Below are positions 53,601-64,000 of a DNA stretch of 64,000 nt, in pieces (the first letter of the stretch is position 1; each line of letters begins with the position of its first letter). The position numbers were made by a program, and so were the translations under genes. The notes beneath the pieces were generated by a model. It had not been told where the DNA came from. It did not search any database and saw only the letters and a program-made list of their open reading frames with translations. Origin of the DNA: Cladochytrium replicatum (lineage: Eukaryota; Chytridiomycota; Chytridiomycetes; Cladochytriales; Cladochytriaceae); contig JAHLKD010000098.1 in assembly GCA_025526935.1 (NCBI GenBank), positions 124,001 to 188,000 on the forward strand. Direction: 5' to 3'.

Positions 53601-54926
53601 GTTCCTGGATCGAAGAGAACTCTTCCAAGATTTTTCACTTTGGACTTCGTAGTTTTCACTAAAATTCCTGGTCTGCCAGTTTGGTACGGAAGATTATCGG
53701 AGGAGACAGCACCTTGTCGTTGTTCAGTTGGTATCGGAATAGAGGTTGGTGGTGAGGTAGGATGAGGGGCGGAAAGAGATTCAGTTTGAAGCTGGACAGA
53801 CATCCCGCGCTTGCGGTCAGCAATCTTTTTCTCATTTCGTAAATTGTCTTCTGTGCTATTGCGAAAGCTCGATGTCGAGACTAGATGACGTGCTGGCCAT
53901 GCCAGAACGTTCTCAACCGAATATTGCGGTCGGGATGGATGAAGTGGGGATACTGCGCTGACGTTCGAACTTTTCGGCAGCACTTGCATCTTGATGTTAG
54001 TTGGAGATGGTAATAATCGCGATAAAGGTACCTTCCGAAATTGTTGTAAACATTTTGCGAGTTATATCGTCATCAGCACAGTCAACTGGCTTGTAACCTC
54101 TCTCGTTCTTCCTGTTTGGATTCGCTCCGTCCTGTTTTCGCTAGTCAGAAAGTGTCAATTTGCAATAATATGAAACCTCTACCTCAAGCAATTTCTGAAT
54201 TTTTTTTGTTCCGAATATTAAGTTTAAAACATGAGACGTATAAGATTGTCCTGCTCACCTTAACTAACTCGCTCATCCCCGAGAACGCCGCAAGGTGCAA
54301 TACAGTATTCCCCTTACCCCATACTCTTCCCATGAACTCATACAAGACCTTGCGTGCGACCATCTCATCCGTTACTTTGTGGACGAAACTCAAAATATCC
54401 AAGGCCATTTCCTCGTCCCCCAGCATGCAAGCGATTTGGACCGCATTAAGATTCTCGACACTGTATAGGCGAATTATTGATTATCTGCTCTAGATTGGCT
54501 CACGTTACGTTCTTACCTGTCACCAAGTAGCTCATGAGCATCAGTCAAAACATCCGGGTCATGCGAGTAAAACTCTTCATGATTTTGGTACGAAGTTGTC
54601 AGCAAAATTTGAAGGATTTCTGTCGAATCCTCTTCTTTGGCAAACATTTCTTGCAATCCTTTCCGGTCGCCATCGTTGATTGCAGCGAACACTTTTCTTT
54701 CGAGCTCCGCTGAGTCACTATCCCCTCCACTACTTTCTGTAGACTCTTGTCGAATTCTCTCCACACTCCTGGAGTCAATGTCGTTGTCCCCGTTCTCTTC
54801 TTTGTTCCTGTGTTCCATGTGGCCAAAACGCGAACCAGCGCGCCAGTCACATGAGCAACCGTCAGATTTTTTCACAAATTTGATTTCAATTTGATAACAC
54901 TCAGCATTATGTTTTCGTTTCAACAT
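50626..54926 (-). CDS. Ankyrin-repeat protein, 1312 residues, with a 12-nt microexon
   Basis: Eight exons join in phase: 54926-54517, 54460-54259, 54194-54183 (12 nt), 54131-54032, 53989-53918, 53880-53092, 53032-52025 and 51971-50626. Ankyrin repeats occur in two groups. The first is VWGKGNTVLHLAAFSGMSEL, continued by VK, KLLE from the microexon, DGANPNRKNERGYKPVDCA. The second is WLTALHLACTHGNTNIVQLL and EGWTPFHCAVAEGHIEIIKLL. The C-terminal 650 residues are disordered, rich in Ser, Glu, Pro and Lys. Such proteins usually act as scaffolds or regulators; the specific role is unknown. A second in-frame ATG 36 codons in (MEHRNKEEN) could be the true start. The next gene upstream ends only 35 bp before this start. 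Confidence 0.8.
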
Positions 54927-54960
54927 TGCGTTTTCTTCTTCTTTTCTTTTTATTGCCTTC

Positions 54961-56596
54961 CTATCTGTCCGAGTCCTTCCCTATTTTGAGCAGGCCCTCC
55001 GCAAAGTCCTTCGATTCAGCGGCATCAAATGGTATTAGCAACCTCGTGCTATTTCTCCGTGTTCGGGAATTTTGTTTTGTGCTGACCTGATGAGTTTCGC
55101 TGCATCTGATGCTTCGGCTACCGCTTCGCCTCTTCCTTTCGTTATGTCATCCATCATGGCGTCGATGAATGCGGCTGAGATGCCCTCATTTCTACGACAA
55201 TGGAAGGTACAAAATCATGTGAGCGAGTAATGGGAAGCATGTGGGGTTGTGTCAGGTCTGGATGGAATAACGACATCTTTAGGATCTGGTGCGCTTGACA
55301 TCTTTAGGATCTGGTGCGCTTGATTTGCTAGACCAAATAAGTCGAATGACTTCTTCCATCAGCGCCCGACGCATTCTTGAAACATCCGGAAGCCCTTCTG
55401 ATTTCCTCAAAGCAAGCTCGAGCCTATACACTGTTGTAGCACATAGCTGTGCAAAGGATACTCAAATGGATTGTCACTCTCCGCTAGTGCACCAAAGTTC
55501 GGGTGTCGAAGTCCTCCTGCGCTTCGCCGCTCTTCGCTGCTCATTCATTAAAATCGGTTCAAGCCCTTCATCAAGAATCTCTGCTGCCGACGTGAGACGA
55601 CCAGTGAGGTAAAACGTAGTGATTTGAACGTGATAGAGATCTCCATAGCTGCATGCCCTACCAGGTTCCCTGCTATAACGGGAGCTCCATCCAGAGTCTC
55701 CGTAGCCTTTTCAATCAAGCCTTGATTCACAAATGCACTCGCAAGGAACTTGTGGAATTCGATCATCGCATACGGGTCGTTAATCAACCCTGCCAACGCG
55801 CGACCGATCTGTACGTATGATTCATATGCGGATAATGGAAGGAAGGGTTCAAGCTCAACGCAAATATTGCATGACCGTATGCGATCAGCAAATCTCACGT
55901 CGGTAGGATATACTCTTCCATCAAATTGATTTTCTGGAATATCCAGAACAACCCCCTCACGGTGCAGAGATTTCCCAGTCCTTCCAAAACAAACAGCCTC
56001 TCATCAAGCTCCCTGCCCAGAACAGTGACTCGTCCATTACACCCCGAAAACAGCGTCGGAATTGCATTCCTGATCAGTGCCTTTGTCACTTCCGTTACGT
56101 TGACCTGTCGTCCATTGAGACATCTGACATTCCATCCTCAACAGAAGCTTCTGCGTTCAAAAGCTGCCTTCGGAGAGCCATCCGCATTGAATCAGTGCCA
56201 CCATGCAAAGGAATAAAACTCATAATCGAAGAGATTCGGGTAGTAGCATTTCGGTTTCTTCGTCTGTAAAATGCTGGTATCTTGCAGAACGACCTTTCTC
56301 TAAATCTTTGCCGGCAGTTGTATTGAGGGAACCTATGCTGCATATGGTACGTATCCGGCACATGAATCTATGGTCTGACCACGGTCCAAAACCTCCTCTG
56401 CTGATTCCTGAGGCTCCATATCACTTGGAGATGAGGCGTTTAGAGTTGCTGGAGAGGCTGAAGGTGAATGTGCATCTGACGCTGCGGTCGCTGACGAAGG
56501 AGATGTAGCTTGCGGATATTGGGAAAACGAGCTTCGATTGCCTGCATCCACGCGATCTTCGGAATATCGGGCGAAGCCAAGTGCAACTTCGTGCAC
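54961..56596 (-). CDS. Multi-exon helical protein, unknown (partial model)
   Basis: Several minus-strand exons are clear by codon use and splice sites: 56596 to about 56355 (VALGFARYSEDRVDAG, Ser/Pro rich), about 56095-55970 (VTKALIRNAIPTLFSGCNGR, donor ACC|GTGAGG), 55942-55665 (AYESYVQIGRALAGLIND, SAFVNQGLIEKATETLDG), about 55640-55475 (YHVQITTFYLTGRL, AAEILDEGLEPIL), about 55415-55290 (RLELALRKSEGLPDV), about 55200-55090 (GISAAFIDAMMDDITKGR) and a last one ending TAG at 54961 (FDAAESKDFAEGLLKIGK). Paired helices with TPR-like spacing suggest an all-helical repeat protein, perhaps a transcription-factor middle domain. Some joins are not in phase in my model. The family is not recognised. Confidence 0.5.
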
Positions 56597-56948
56597 TTTT
56601 CGCGATGACTCGTACAGAAACTCTCGTGTTGTTGAGTGTGTTCAAAATCCCAAGGAGAAGCTTTGACCAGTCAGACCACACACGCATACCTCGTTGGTCC
56701 GAAGCGATTCATGTCTTCTCAACGTAAAAACAAGAAATTTGTCTCTGTGTATCAATTATGTGCAGTTGTTCGGCTACCATGTTTACCGGGCCGTTCGAAT
56801 GGTCAGCCGATCATCTCTAAACTCATTATAATAAGAACTGTGAAGGAGTCAGACTAGATACAAATTAAACATCTGAGATAAATAAGTGTGCAGACTGGGA
56901 GCCACAGATTTGCAAAGGAGGGAACAACCAGGATTCAAAAGTGGATGG
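56597..56948. other. Intergenic region
   Basis: Holds the 5' end of the gene ending at 54961 (an upstream exon with VWSDWSKLLLGILNTL is possible at about 56687-56620) and the 3' region of the alginate-lyase-like gene. Confidence 0.35.
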
Positions 56949-58405
56949 TTACAGTTCTTGCAGCACGCTACCAAAGAAAAGCAATCCTAAAAAAGCTGCA
57001 GCTAACAAAGCGGTGATCCAGCCACTCTTTCCGAGAGTGGGTTGTCCTCCTGCTCTAAGCGCTCCGTCAATAGAAGCATATGGCGCCCATAACCTGAACG
57101 GATTCCACGAAGCCGGCTTCCCTTGCACCGCGTCCACAAACGAAGAGTACTTCACGTCGCGGTACACGATAAACGCTTCCTTAGCGAGCTCAACCACATC
57201 CGTCGGATCAAAGTTGCCGATATTGGTAACTGGCCATCCGCTCCCGTTTACAAGCACGTATGACATGAGAAAGTTCAATGCCCTCGCCGCCGACCGCCCG
57301 TCGTTCGTCTGGAACTGGAAGTACTCAACACCAGTGCTCTGCGCAAGCCATCCCTGCGTAAAGTGGGCTTTGAGGTTGAAGATCGAGTACTGCCACGATA
57401 GTGGTCTGGTGAGCTCGAGCGGTTGCTGTCCGTCGGGGAGAACTTGCTGCAAGAGCCGGCTGAGCGTGACTTTGCGCTGGACATCGGCAGCAAGCGCGGT
57501 CTGCCCGAGGAACAGAAGGATCGTCGTTCTCTGGACGTCGTACCATGTTCCTTGATTGTTTGGCGAATTTCCTTCGGCTTGTCCACGAGGCGACTCGATG
57601 AGCCAGTTATAGTACTCGTTGAACCACGCTTGTAGGGCATTCCAATCATCGTTAGTGAACGAAGGTGAATTTCGAATGAGTCCGATCCCGTCCGTGACAC
57701 GCCAAACCCGGGAGAACTCTGACTGCAGTTTCAATACCATGATCATCAAGTCAATTACGAAGAAAACATACCGAGAAGACCTCCACCTAATGCCGCGGTG
57801 GTCCCGTTTGCGTTGGTGGGTGTGCCCTTGATCCAGTTCGCAAAGTTCAAGTTGGGGTTCATCTTCGTGGCCTGGTTGATAAACCAGTCTCGAAGTCTCT
57901 GGACTGCTCGATCCGAATAAGTAGAATTTCCGGTGAAAAAGTACGCGAGGCCGCAATCAAACACATCGTCCATCATCGTGTCCAGGAACGCAGAGTCGGG
58001 GATCGAATAGATCTCGGGGTTCGGATACCCGTCCTTGCGCACATATTGACCTCCAGCGGTGCTTGGCCAGTAGTATCGCGCGAGAGAGTAGTAGTCGTGC
58101 GGATCTCCCGAGGGAGCGTACAAGGTGTTGACCTTGGCCGTCACCGAGTAGACGTTCGTGTCAGCGACGGCGGCATTCGCGTATCGAAGCAGACGTTGCA
58201 AGGCGGGGTTAAGCTCGCGTCGGCCACGGTTGATAAAGTCCCTGTTATCCCAGAGGAACATGGGGTTGATGTAGTAGGTCGTGATCGAGTTTGAAGCTGG
58301 ACTTCCGGCGGAATCGAGCGGCCATGAAGCTCCCAGAGCATTCCCGGCATAGAGAACGCCAGTGATTAGCGAAGAAATGATCGAGAGGTTGGAGATTCTC
58401 ATCAT
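56949..58405 (-). CDS. Secreted or GPI-anchored alginate lyase-like protein
   Basis: Two exons (58405-57772 and 57718-56949) join in phase across a 53-nt intron (acceptor CTGCAGTCAG) to 467 residues. A signal peptide (SIISSLITGVLYAGNALGAS) is followed by the alginate lyase alpha/alpha-toroid domain (Pfam Alginate_lyase type): APSGDPHDYYSLARYYWPST, RKDGYPNPE, FFTGNSTYSDRAVQRLRDWF, then NNQGTWYDVQ and AHFTQGWLAQ. The N-N-x-G-T-W-Y and W-P motifs are typical of the family. The C-terminus (LGKSGWITALLAAAFLGLLFF) is a hydrophobic tail that would allow GPI anchoring or membrane insertion. Fungal members occur though algal alginate is not the usual host polymer; the substrate may be another uronate polysaccharide. 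Expected site: cell surface. Confidence 0.85.
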
Positions 58406-58643
58406 TTGAGGAGATCAAGGCCACGCGGAGAGCGGAGGAACGGCGAAGGTTTTTATGGCCCGACACGACACGAAGACGCGTTGTCACGTGTGCAGGGAAG
58501 TTCCGCGCAGAATCGGAAAGTCGCGAAAAAAAGAAGCCAAAATTTGAATTGGGATGTGAAGTACGATATACATCACGATCAACACAGTAAAACAAGCTGT
58601 ACAAAAACTGGAGTTGGTCTTGCTGCAAAAACGGATACAATTG
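58406..58643. promoter_or_regulatory. Promoter region of the lyase-like gene / 3' end of the HMG gene
   Basis: About 240 bp between two minus-strand genes; no specific element assigned. Confidence 0.35.
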
Positions 58644-60997
58644 CTATCTCCAAACCGGCCCCCCACCCAATCCTCCCGGGAGAGAAATATTCGGAACTGG
58701 AGAGTCAAGAAGGTACAAATTTTGTTGCTGCTGCTGCTGCTGCTGCTGGTTTTGGTTTTGCTGGCGTTGGAGCTGATGCTGGGACTGCTCCCGTTGGTTG
58801 TGTTGAAAATGCTGGTGTTGATTCATCGTTCGATGTTCTTGGCTCTGCCCAATCTGCTGGATCTGGAGTTGCGGGTGAAGTACATGCGTTCGTTGATTCA
58901 TCTGCAGCCGCGGATTCTGCTGAGCGGACTGTTGGTGCAGTTGGTGGGACAGCAATTGGCTGCTATGTTGATGTGACTGACTCAGGTTGGATTGTTGGTA
59001 TGAATTCATTGCACCAGTCGACTGTCGCGTTTGCAGGTCTTTTGGAGGTGGTGGATGGAATTGTTTATGGAACTCGTGCGATTGTTGCTGATTCGGTTCC
59101 GGTGGTGCCATTACAAGCATGTCATCGTAGATGTTGCTTTGGCCCGACGATGAAGCTTTCAACAAAAGCTCTTCGACAGACTGAGTGGGGCCAGCAGAGA
59201 CGGGCGTCGAGTTTGACTGTGCAGTCGCCACGGGCGCATTTGCTGAGTTTGAATTGTTTGTTCCTGAAGATTTACGCTTGCGTTGGAATTTGCTGTCCAA
59301 AACAGTCGGTTTCCCTAAAACAGACCATGTCAATGCAAGAACCTTTGAAATTGACTTCTGCGATCAGCTACCTTGTGCCTTTTGTTCCTGGTGCCACTGT
59401 TCCCGATAGCGTATGTAGTCCTATAGCAATTTCTATCAATACATGTTGACAAAGTATTAGCCTCATGCAACACTCACTTTGTATTGTTCCGATTGTCTGT
59501 ATATCTTCTTTCGCCGGTCATAATCAGCCTTGTCAATTGCAGCTTGCTGCTCGAGTATATTCTTTTCGACTTCAGGCATGTTCCTCCACCTGTGGTTCGT
59601 CAGCCCAAGCTCGAGTCAATCTGCAGCCATTACTTACTTGTCGCCAACAATCTTGGAGACCTCATCAAATTTCAAGCTGCAACCGTCTTCTTTCAACTTC
59701 TTCCTCATTCGATGTTGGAATGCAACGTAAGCACTGTGTGGCCTCACTGGTGCATTTGGATCCTTCTTCGGATGTCGCTTATACCCACGCTTCTGAACGC
59801 TCGAACTTCCTGTCGCACTCTCACTACGAGTATCGTTCGAATCCGAAGCTCTTCGTCGTTTCGTCGGGGGCTCTTCTTCTGCATCAGACATCTCGTCAAA
59901 CTGGTCCGACGGTGTGGATGCCTGCGGAGTGTCCGGAATCGAGAGAGCTGAGGTGCCGAACATCGGAGCTGGACTCTGTGCCTGGGAGTGCATGATGGAG
60001 ACAAACGAAGACCCTGGAAGCGCTATAACAGGAGGCGGTGGAGGTGGCGGTCGGTTAATGTTTGTTGGGGCAGGGGCTATGTTTGGGAGCGGCTGCTCTA
60101 CTTTCCGTGGTCTGGATTGGGTGGTACATTGAGAACATAGTGAAAATACTTCGAATGACATCATACTTCGCCGGCGGTTTCTTCGCCTCGATCTGAGATC
60201 CACTGTCGACAGCAGGGAGTACAGGCGGGTTCTTAGAGTGGGAAACTGATTGGACCGGCGAGATCAGTGGGGTTGGCGCGACAGGCTGTGATGTCGTAAT
60301 TGGAGGGGACGCCCTTGCGAGAGTTTGTGGAGGGCGCTCAACGCTCATGGGTGGACGCGAAGGCGGTAATTGCCACATCCCGGTTGGAAACATGTTCGCT
60401 GCGGCCGCAGCGGCCGCGGCTGCTGCGTTGAGACTCGTGCTCGGATGTGCATTGAAAGCTGCAGCAACTGCCGCCACAGCAGCTTGATTTGTGTGGATTG
60501 GTAACGTTGGTTGTTGCACGGGCGACAAATGATGGCTGGAGTGTGGGGTTATTTGAGCGTTTTCATGCGAAGTAGCCAAATTATAGCCGTGCTGAGAACT
60601 ATATATCGACAAAGCACGTTGCAAGCGGCGACGGTGTCCAAGCTTCACATCTAGCGCTTGCATATCGTCTTCGGTCTACAATCCGGGGATAATCCATATT
60701 GCATTTCAACAATCCATTTCGGGCGACTTACTATATCCACAAGCTGGCGGGTCAACGTCACAAGATTCAGGACTTGGCGGATGAACATGTAACTGCAGCG
60801 ATACTTACCGAAATCATTGCATCGAACCCTTCGGCAATGAACCGCTCTGCATACATCCCCAGATCGTTCGCATTGAGAAAGTTGCGCACATCCTGCACCA
60901 CCGGATTAGCCACGGGATTTTCAACACACACAACATCAGTAGCGCAAGGCTGTCCTAACCATTCGGTGCTGCCCCCAACAAACAAACACCGCAACAA
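58644..60997 (-). CDS. SAM domain plus HMG-box transcription factor, polyQ tail
   Basis: Exons: about 60997-60809, microexon 60743-60732 (12 nt), 60675-60167, 60111-59638, 59589-59478, 59420-59372 and 59314-58644, all joining in phase. The N-terminal SAM domain reads VRNFLNANDLGMYAERFIAE, GFDAMIS, then LVDI from the microexon, then TEDDMQALDVKLGHRRRLQR. A Pro/Ala-rich linker with an alanine run follows. The HMG box reads DPNAPVRPHSAYVAFQHRMR, KFDEVSKIVGDKWRNMPEVE and DYDRRKKIYRQSEQYK, preceded by a basic KKRxRR-type region. The C-terminus is Gln/His rich with a Q9 run. HMG boxes bend DNA; SAM domains oligomerise. It should be a nuclear regulator, similar in plan to basal-fungal SAM-HMG proteins. 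The first codon is uncertain; an upstream exon is likely. Confidence 0.85.
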
Positions 60998-61388
60998 GTT
61001 AGCATTTCCGAAATGAGAAAGTTAAACCGCATTCTGGTACCGGCCAACCGATCCACAAATCCACAAATCGATTCCAAATGCGATATTTTAAGGTTCCCGT
61101 GTGCGTGGCTGTGCTGCCGCTTAACTTTCGCAATCCTGGAGTGACCGCATTGCCATATATGGCTATCTTCCCAAAAAGGCAACTTGATTTCAAACGTGTC
61201 GATCGCACTCCATTTCCCATTTCCCATTTTCTGCTCCGCTCCAATTTTCCGCCTGCCTCAAATTTTCCATGATCGTCGACGATCTGCACTTTGGATCGGG
61301 AAGTTAATCCATTACGTCGAGTCACCACTTCGTTTGTCTCTCTGTAACTCTTACGGCCGTCTCTCAATTCTCAAAGAACACTCCTTGC
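60998..61388. promoter_or_regulatory. Shared region between divergent SAM-HMG and MATH-BTB genes
   Basis: About 390 bp containing a CT/TC-rich stretch (TTTCCCATTTCCCATTTTC) at about 61211 and short CCACAAAT direct repeats near 61050. It likely holds both promoters and perhaps a first exon of the SAM-HMG gene. Confidence 0.35.
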
Positions 61389-63386
61389 ATGGCTGATTCT
61401 CTCCTTCCTCTGGCCGCATGGCGCTCACAGCCCGGAACGATCGGGGATTCCTCCGACGCATCATCTTCGGGTCTATCAACCTTCACGCAGACCGGCGGCA
61501 CCCCAAATCCAGTCGTGAGCTTTCGTTTCTCGCTGGGTCAGTTCAGCAAGCTTGGCGGGATGGCAAAGCACTATTCTCCGGTTTTCGGGTCCAGTAGCGG
61601 GAGGCTATGGAGAATACTGGTGCATCCTCGAGGTAGGTCACGCCAGCTACACGAAGACCTCAATGTTTCCGCTGAAAAATTTACCATGACTTAGGCGAGC
61701 AAGTGAATGATCGTGAACGGGACCTGAATCAGTACGTCGCGGTATTCTTGGAGGCCGTGAGAATGCCAGGTACTCAACCAAACAGCGTTCATCCAACACT
61801 CTCTAATACCCATGAACGCATTCAACTCGTAGTTGAAGGATCCGGATGGAGCCGAGGAGCATGCTTTACTCTATCGATGGCTAAAGGTGTAAGGCATCCA
61901 CCGGTATGTTACTCGTTTGTTCTTTAATTCAAGGATTAACCGGGTCTCTTTAGTTCGCAAGGAGCGCTCCTATGTTCCAATGGTTTCACGATGGTGCATC
62001 GAACTGGTAACCTGGATATGATTTTGACGCAACCACGCTGACCCATTCATTTTTAGGGGTTTCAAAAGGTTCATCAAAATCACCGACCTTCTAAACACAG
62101 ACCAGCTCGATTCAGATGTTCTCTTCATTTGCGCCGACATCTCCGAACCAGCCGAGCTCTCTCCCACAAGAAACATGCTCGACTCAGCCATCACTTCACC
62201 ATTCACATTCGTCTCAGACTCTCCAACCCCGATACCCCAATCGGCCGAATCGCCATTCGCAACGCCTCTCGCTCACGTCAGTTCCTTCGGAAGCGCAGAG
62301 TCGACACACCCAACGGGCTACTCCCCAGACCTCCGGAAGCTCATCAACGACCCCACCTTCGCGGACGTCCGCTTTGTGGTGACTTACTCTGCACGTCCTC
62401 GGAACACGGGAAAAGGTGCTCCAACAGTCGCAGACCTGGTCAAGTCAGAGCCAAACGGGCGGAAAAGCATCAGACAATCTGCCACATGTGAGTGAACAAA
62501 ATGTCCCAAATCCTAGATCTGCTACAGAGTTTTGATGCGTATGTTTGATATTTAGCAACTGCCGCAGGAGGATCATTCACATTACCACATCAACGTCGTC
62601 CAAACAACCCACGTTCATCCCGCTACAACTCCATCTCCTCACTTTCCCCGCCATTACTCCCAGATACCCCTCCGCCAGCGTCCACCATCTCATCATCTCC
62701 CGAATCCGACTCTCCGCCATCACCCGCCCCCGAACCCGTCTATCCATCCACATCGTTATCCTCATCCTCCCAATGGACCCCGTCCTACGGCCTAACGCAA
62801 ACACCCGCAACCACAATCTACGCCCACCGTGTATTCCTCTCCGCCCGTTCCTCCTGTGAGTACAAACCACCACCACATTCCTTCACAAAATCCCCTAACA
62901 ACCCTACAAGACTTCTCAGCCATGTTTTCCTCAGGCATGCGCGAATGCTCATCCCCAGTCTCCACTGTCTCCGTCACCGACTTTTCCCCGTCAACCCTCT
63001 GGCTCATGCTCGACTACCTCTACACCGGCAAACTCGCTGACCTCCCCACGGAAGACTGGACCGACGCGTTCCGCATCGCGGAAACGTACGTGCTTGAGGA
63101 CATGAAGGCCCAGGCCGCGGGGCTCGTGAGGTCGCGGATGGGCGTCGGGAACTGCGTGGAGGTGTACGAGTTTGCGTCGAGGGAGCGCGAAGATGGGGAT
63201 AGAGTCAAGAAGGAGGGACGGTGTGGCGAGGATAGCGTTATGACGGAGCTTGCGGAGGCGGCGTTTAGGTATATATGCATGAATTTGAAGAGCGTGATGA
63301 GCGAGAACGAGAGGTTTAAGGAGAAGCTGAAGAATGGAGATGATCCAGAGCTGGTGATGAGAATTTTGTTGAGTGTGGGCAGGTGA
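61389..63386 (+). CDS. MATH-BTB protein (Cullin-3 adaptor type)
   Basis: Six exons (61389-61632, 61695-61903, 61954-62006, 62057-62487, 62556-62855, 62911-63386) join in phase to 570 residues. The MATH domain spans exons 1-4: SGRLWRILVHPRG, LNQYVAVFLEAVRMPG, GACFTLSMAKGVRHPP, FKRFIKITDLLNTDQLDSDV. The BTB/POZ domain begins at LINDPTFADVRFVV, is split by a long Ser/Pro insertion of about 120 residues, and resumes with TTIYAHRVFLSARSSYFSAM, FSSGMRE and LWLMLDYLYTGKLADL. In SPOP and MEL-26 this pair of domains links substrates (MATH) to Cullin-3 ubiquitin ligase (BTB), so a substrate-adaptor role is expected. A further helical region (C-terminal 3-box/BACK-like) follows. The BTB insertion is unusual. 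It is divergent from the SAM-HMG gene. Confidence 0.9.
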
Positions 63387-63559
63387 ACTTTTTGAAGGAT
63401 TCCTATACACTGGAGTGATGATGGTCAGGACCATTGAGTGTTCCATGCAGTATTTTCGTTTTTGATGAAATCGACCCTTTCTGCACTGTCATTTTTCACT
63501 TTATTTTTGTACAACAGAAGCAAAAGTCGAGTGTCTGGCCAATAAGCAACCAACAGTGA

Positions 63560-64000
63560 TTAATCAGCTTCCATCTCAAACCCCAAATGATCAGGAATTC
63601 GCTGTCTCCACTAAAAAGCAAGTACTCTTTAGCTCATCCCCATTCTCACCTTTGTAACGGATCTTTGTAAACTGCAGGCGACTGCATTGATGAAGGAGCC
63701 GTGTTCGCTCGAGATGTCTGTGCAGAAGTAAACCCACTCCTCGCCCTTTGTCCACAAGATTTGCCGATGTAACAGTCATCATTAGCTGCGATCGATAAAT
63801 GGCAATACATCAGAATTTATCCAATAGTACCACAACATCCACTCACGTCGGATCAGCGTCTCCACAATCGCGTACCGTGTCGGTGTCTTTAGTCGGATGT
63901 CTAAGTGCCCCCGCCTGTATCCAAACCTGAAACTCGGCTAACTATAAAGCTGGCAGAGAACCTCGTCAAGCACCTATTTCTTAGTCAAAATTCGCTACCT
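63560..64000 (-). CDS. 3' end of an unidentified gene, runs off the window
   Basis: A minus-strand exon (about 63750-63637) encodes KGEEWVYFCTDISSEHGSF then INAVACSLQRSVTK with donor AAAG|GTGAGAA. The last exon after TTTTTAG (about 63599) encodes WRQRIPDHLGFEMEAD and ends in TAA at 63560-63562. Phase is consistent. I saw no clear upstream exon in 63770-64000, so the gene is incomplete. The family is not recognised; S-S-E-H-G-S-F-I-N has a faint FHA-like look but is too short to trust. Confidence 0.4.

Noticed and set aside
58406-59449. A 347-codon plus-strand open frame
   Set aside because: It is the antisense of the Gln-rich tail of the SAM-HMG gene (CAG/CAA read as Leu/Ala/Val) and crosses its splice sites; no family match.

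Overview
The window is nuclear DNA from a filamentous-type fungus, most likely a chytrid (Chytridiomycota). Genes carry many short introns (about 37-150 nt, GT..AG) and several intergenic stretches are dense with decayed mobile elements. Recognisable genes are typically fungal or eukaryotic: a Dcg1-like racemase, an Rce1 CAAX protease, an M28 aminopeptidase, an Hsp20, a MATH-BTB protein and a SAM/HMG-box factor. The ankyrin repeats of the 'LDWWxxSGLxLxW' kind are, to my knowledge, a chytrid hallmark; the phylum is an inference.

Layout. 1-8.2 kb: AT-rich repeat; a copy of an unidentified ORF-bearing element (443-2440, minus) with a degenerate GGGTCGGG tail; then a hAT transposon (3040-7630) whose transposase is flanked by inverted arrays of a roughly 97-bp repeat. 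8.5-10.1 kb: a broken ankyrin gene. 10.2-17.6 kb: gene-rich block (Dcg1-like racemase, a spliced unknown gene, an NTF2-like/SPIRAL1-like gene, two tandem paralogous C2H2 factors). 17.9-25 kb: repeat mosaic (LTR-like modules, a second copy of the unidentified element, a fragment of the hAT-type array) with two weakly supported spliced genes. 25.3-28.9 kb: a mitochondrially targeted protein and, convergent to it, a papain-like-fold protein. 29-35.6 kb: a 5'-truncated Ty1/copia element and gene-poor sequence. 35.6-44.1 kb: a two-pass membrane protein, then an Rce1 gene lying between a dead and a live M28 aminopeptidase. 44.8-46.5 kb: two more copies of the unidentified element, joined head to head. 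46.9-64 kb: dense gene block (Hsp20, a disordered coiled-coil protein, a 1312-residue ankyrin protein, a helical spliced gene, an alginate-lyase-like secreted protein, a SAM-HMG-box factor, a MATH-BTB protein, and the 3' end of one more gene).

Most genes are interrupted by introns, so I rebuilt them by joining frames at GT..AG sites that restore family motifs. Two genes need a 12-nt microexon to complete a known domain (ankyrin; SAM). No pathway cluster is evident: the genes look like ordinary housekeeping and regulatory genes. The most novel-looking signal is the repeated element family with a fixed 3' terminus, variable 5' ends and an unrecognised protein; a second, ORF-less repeat family shares the same terminus. 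I saw no tRNA, rRNA or CRISPR array.
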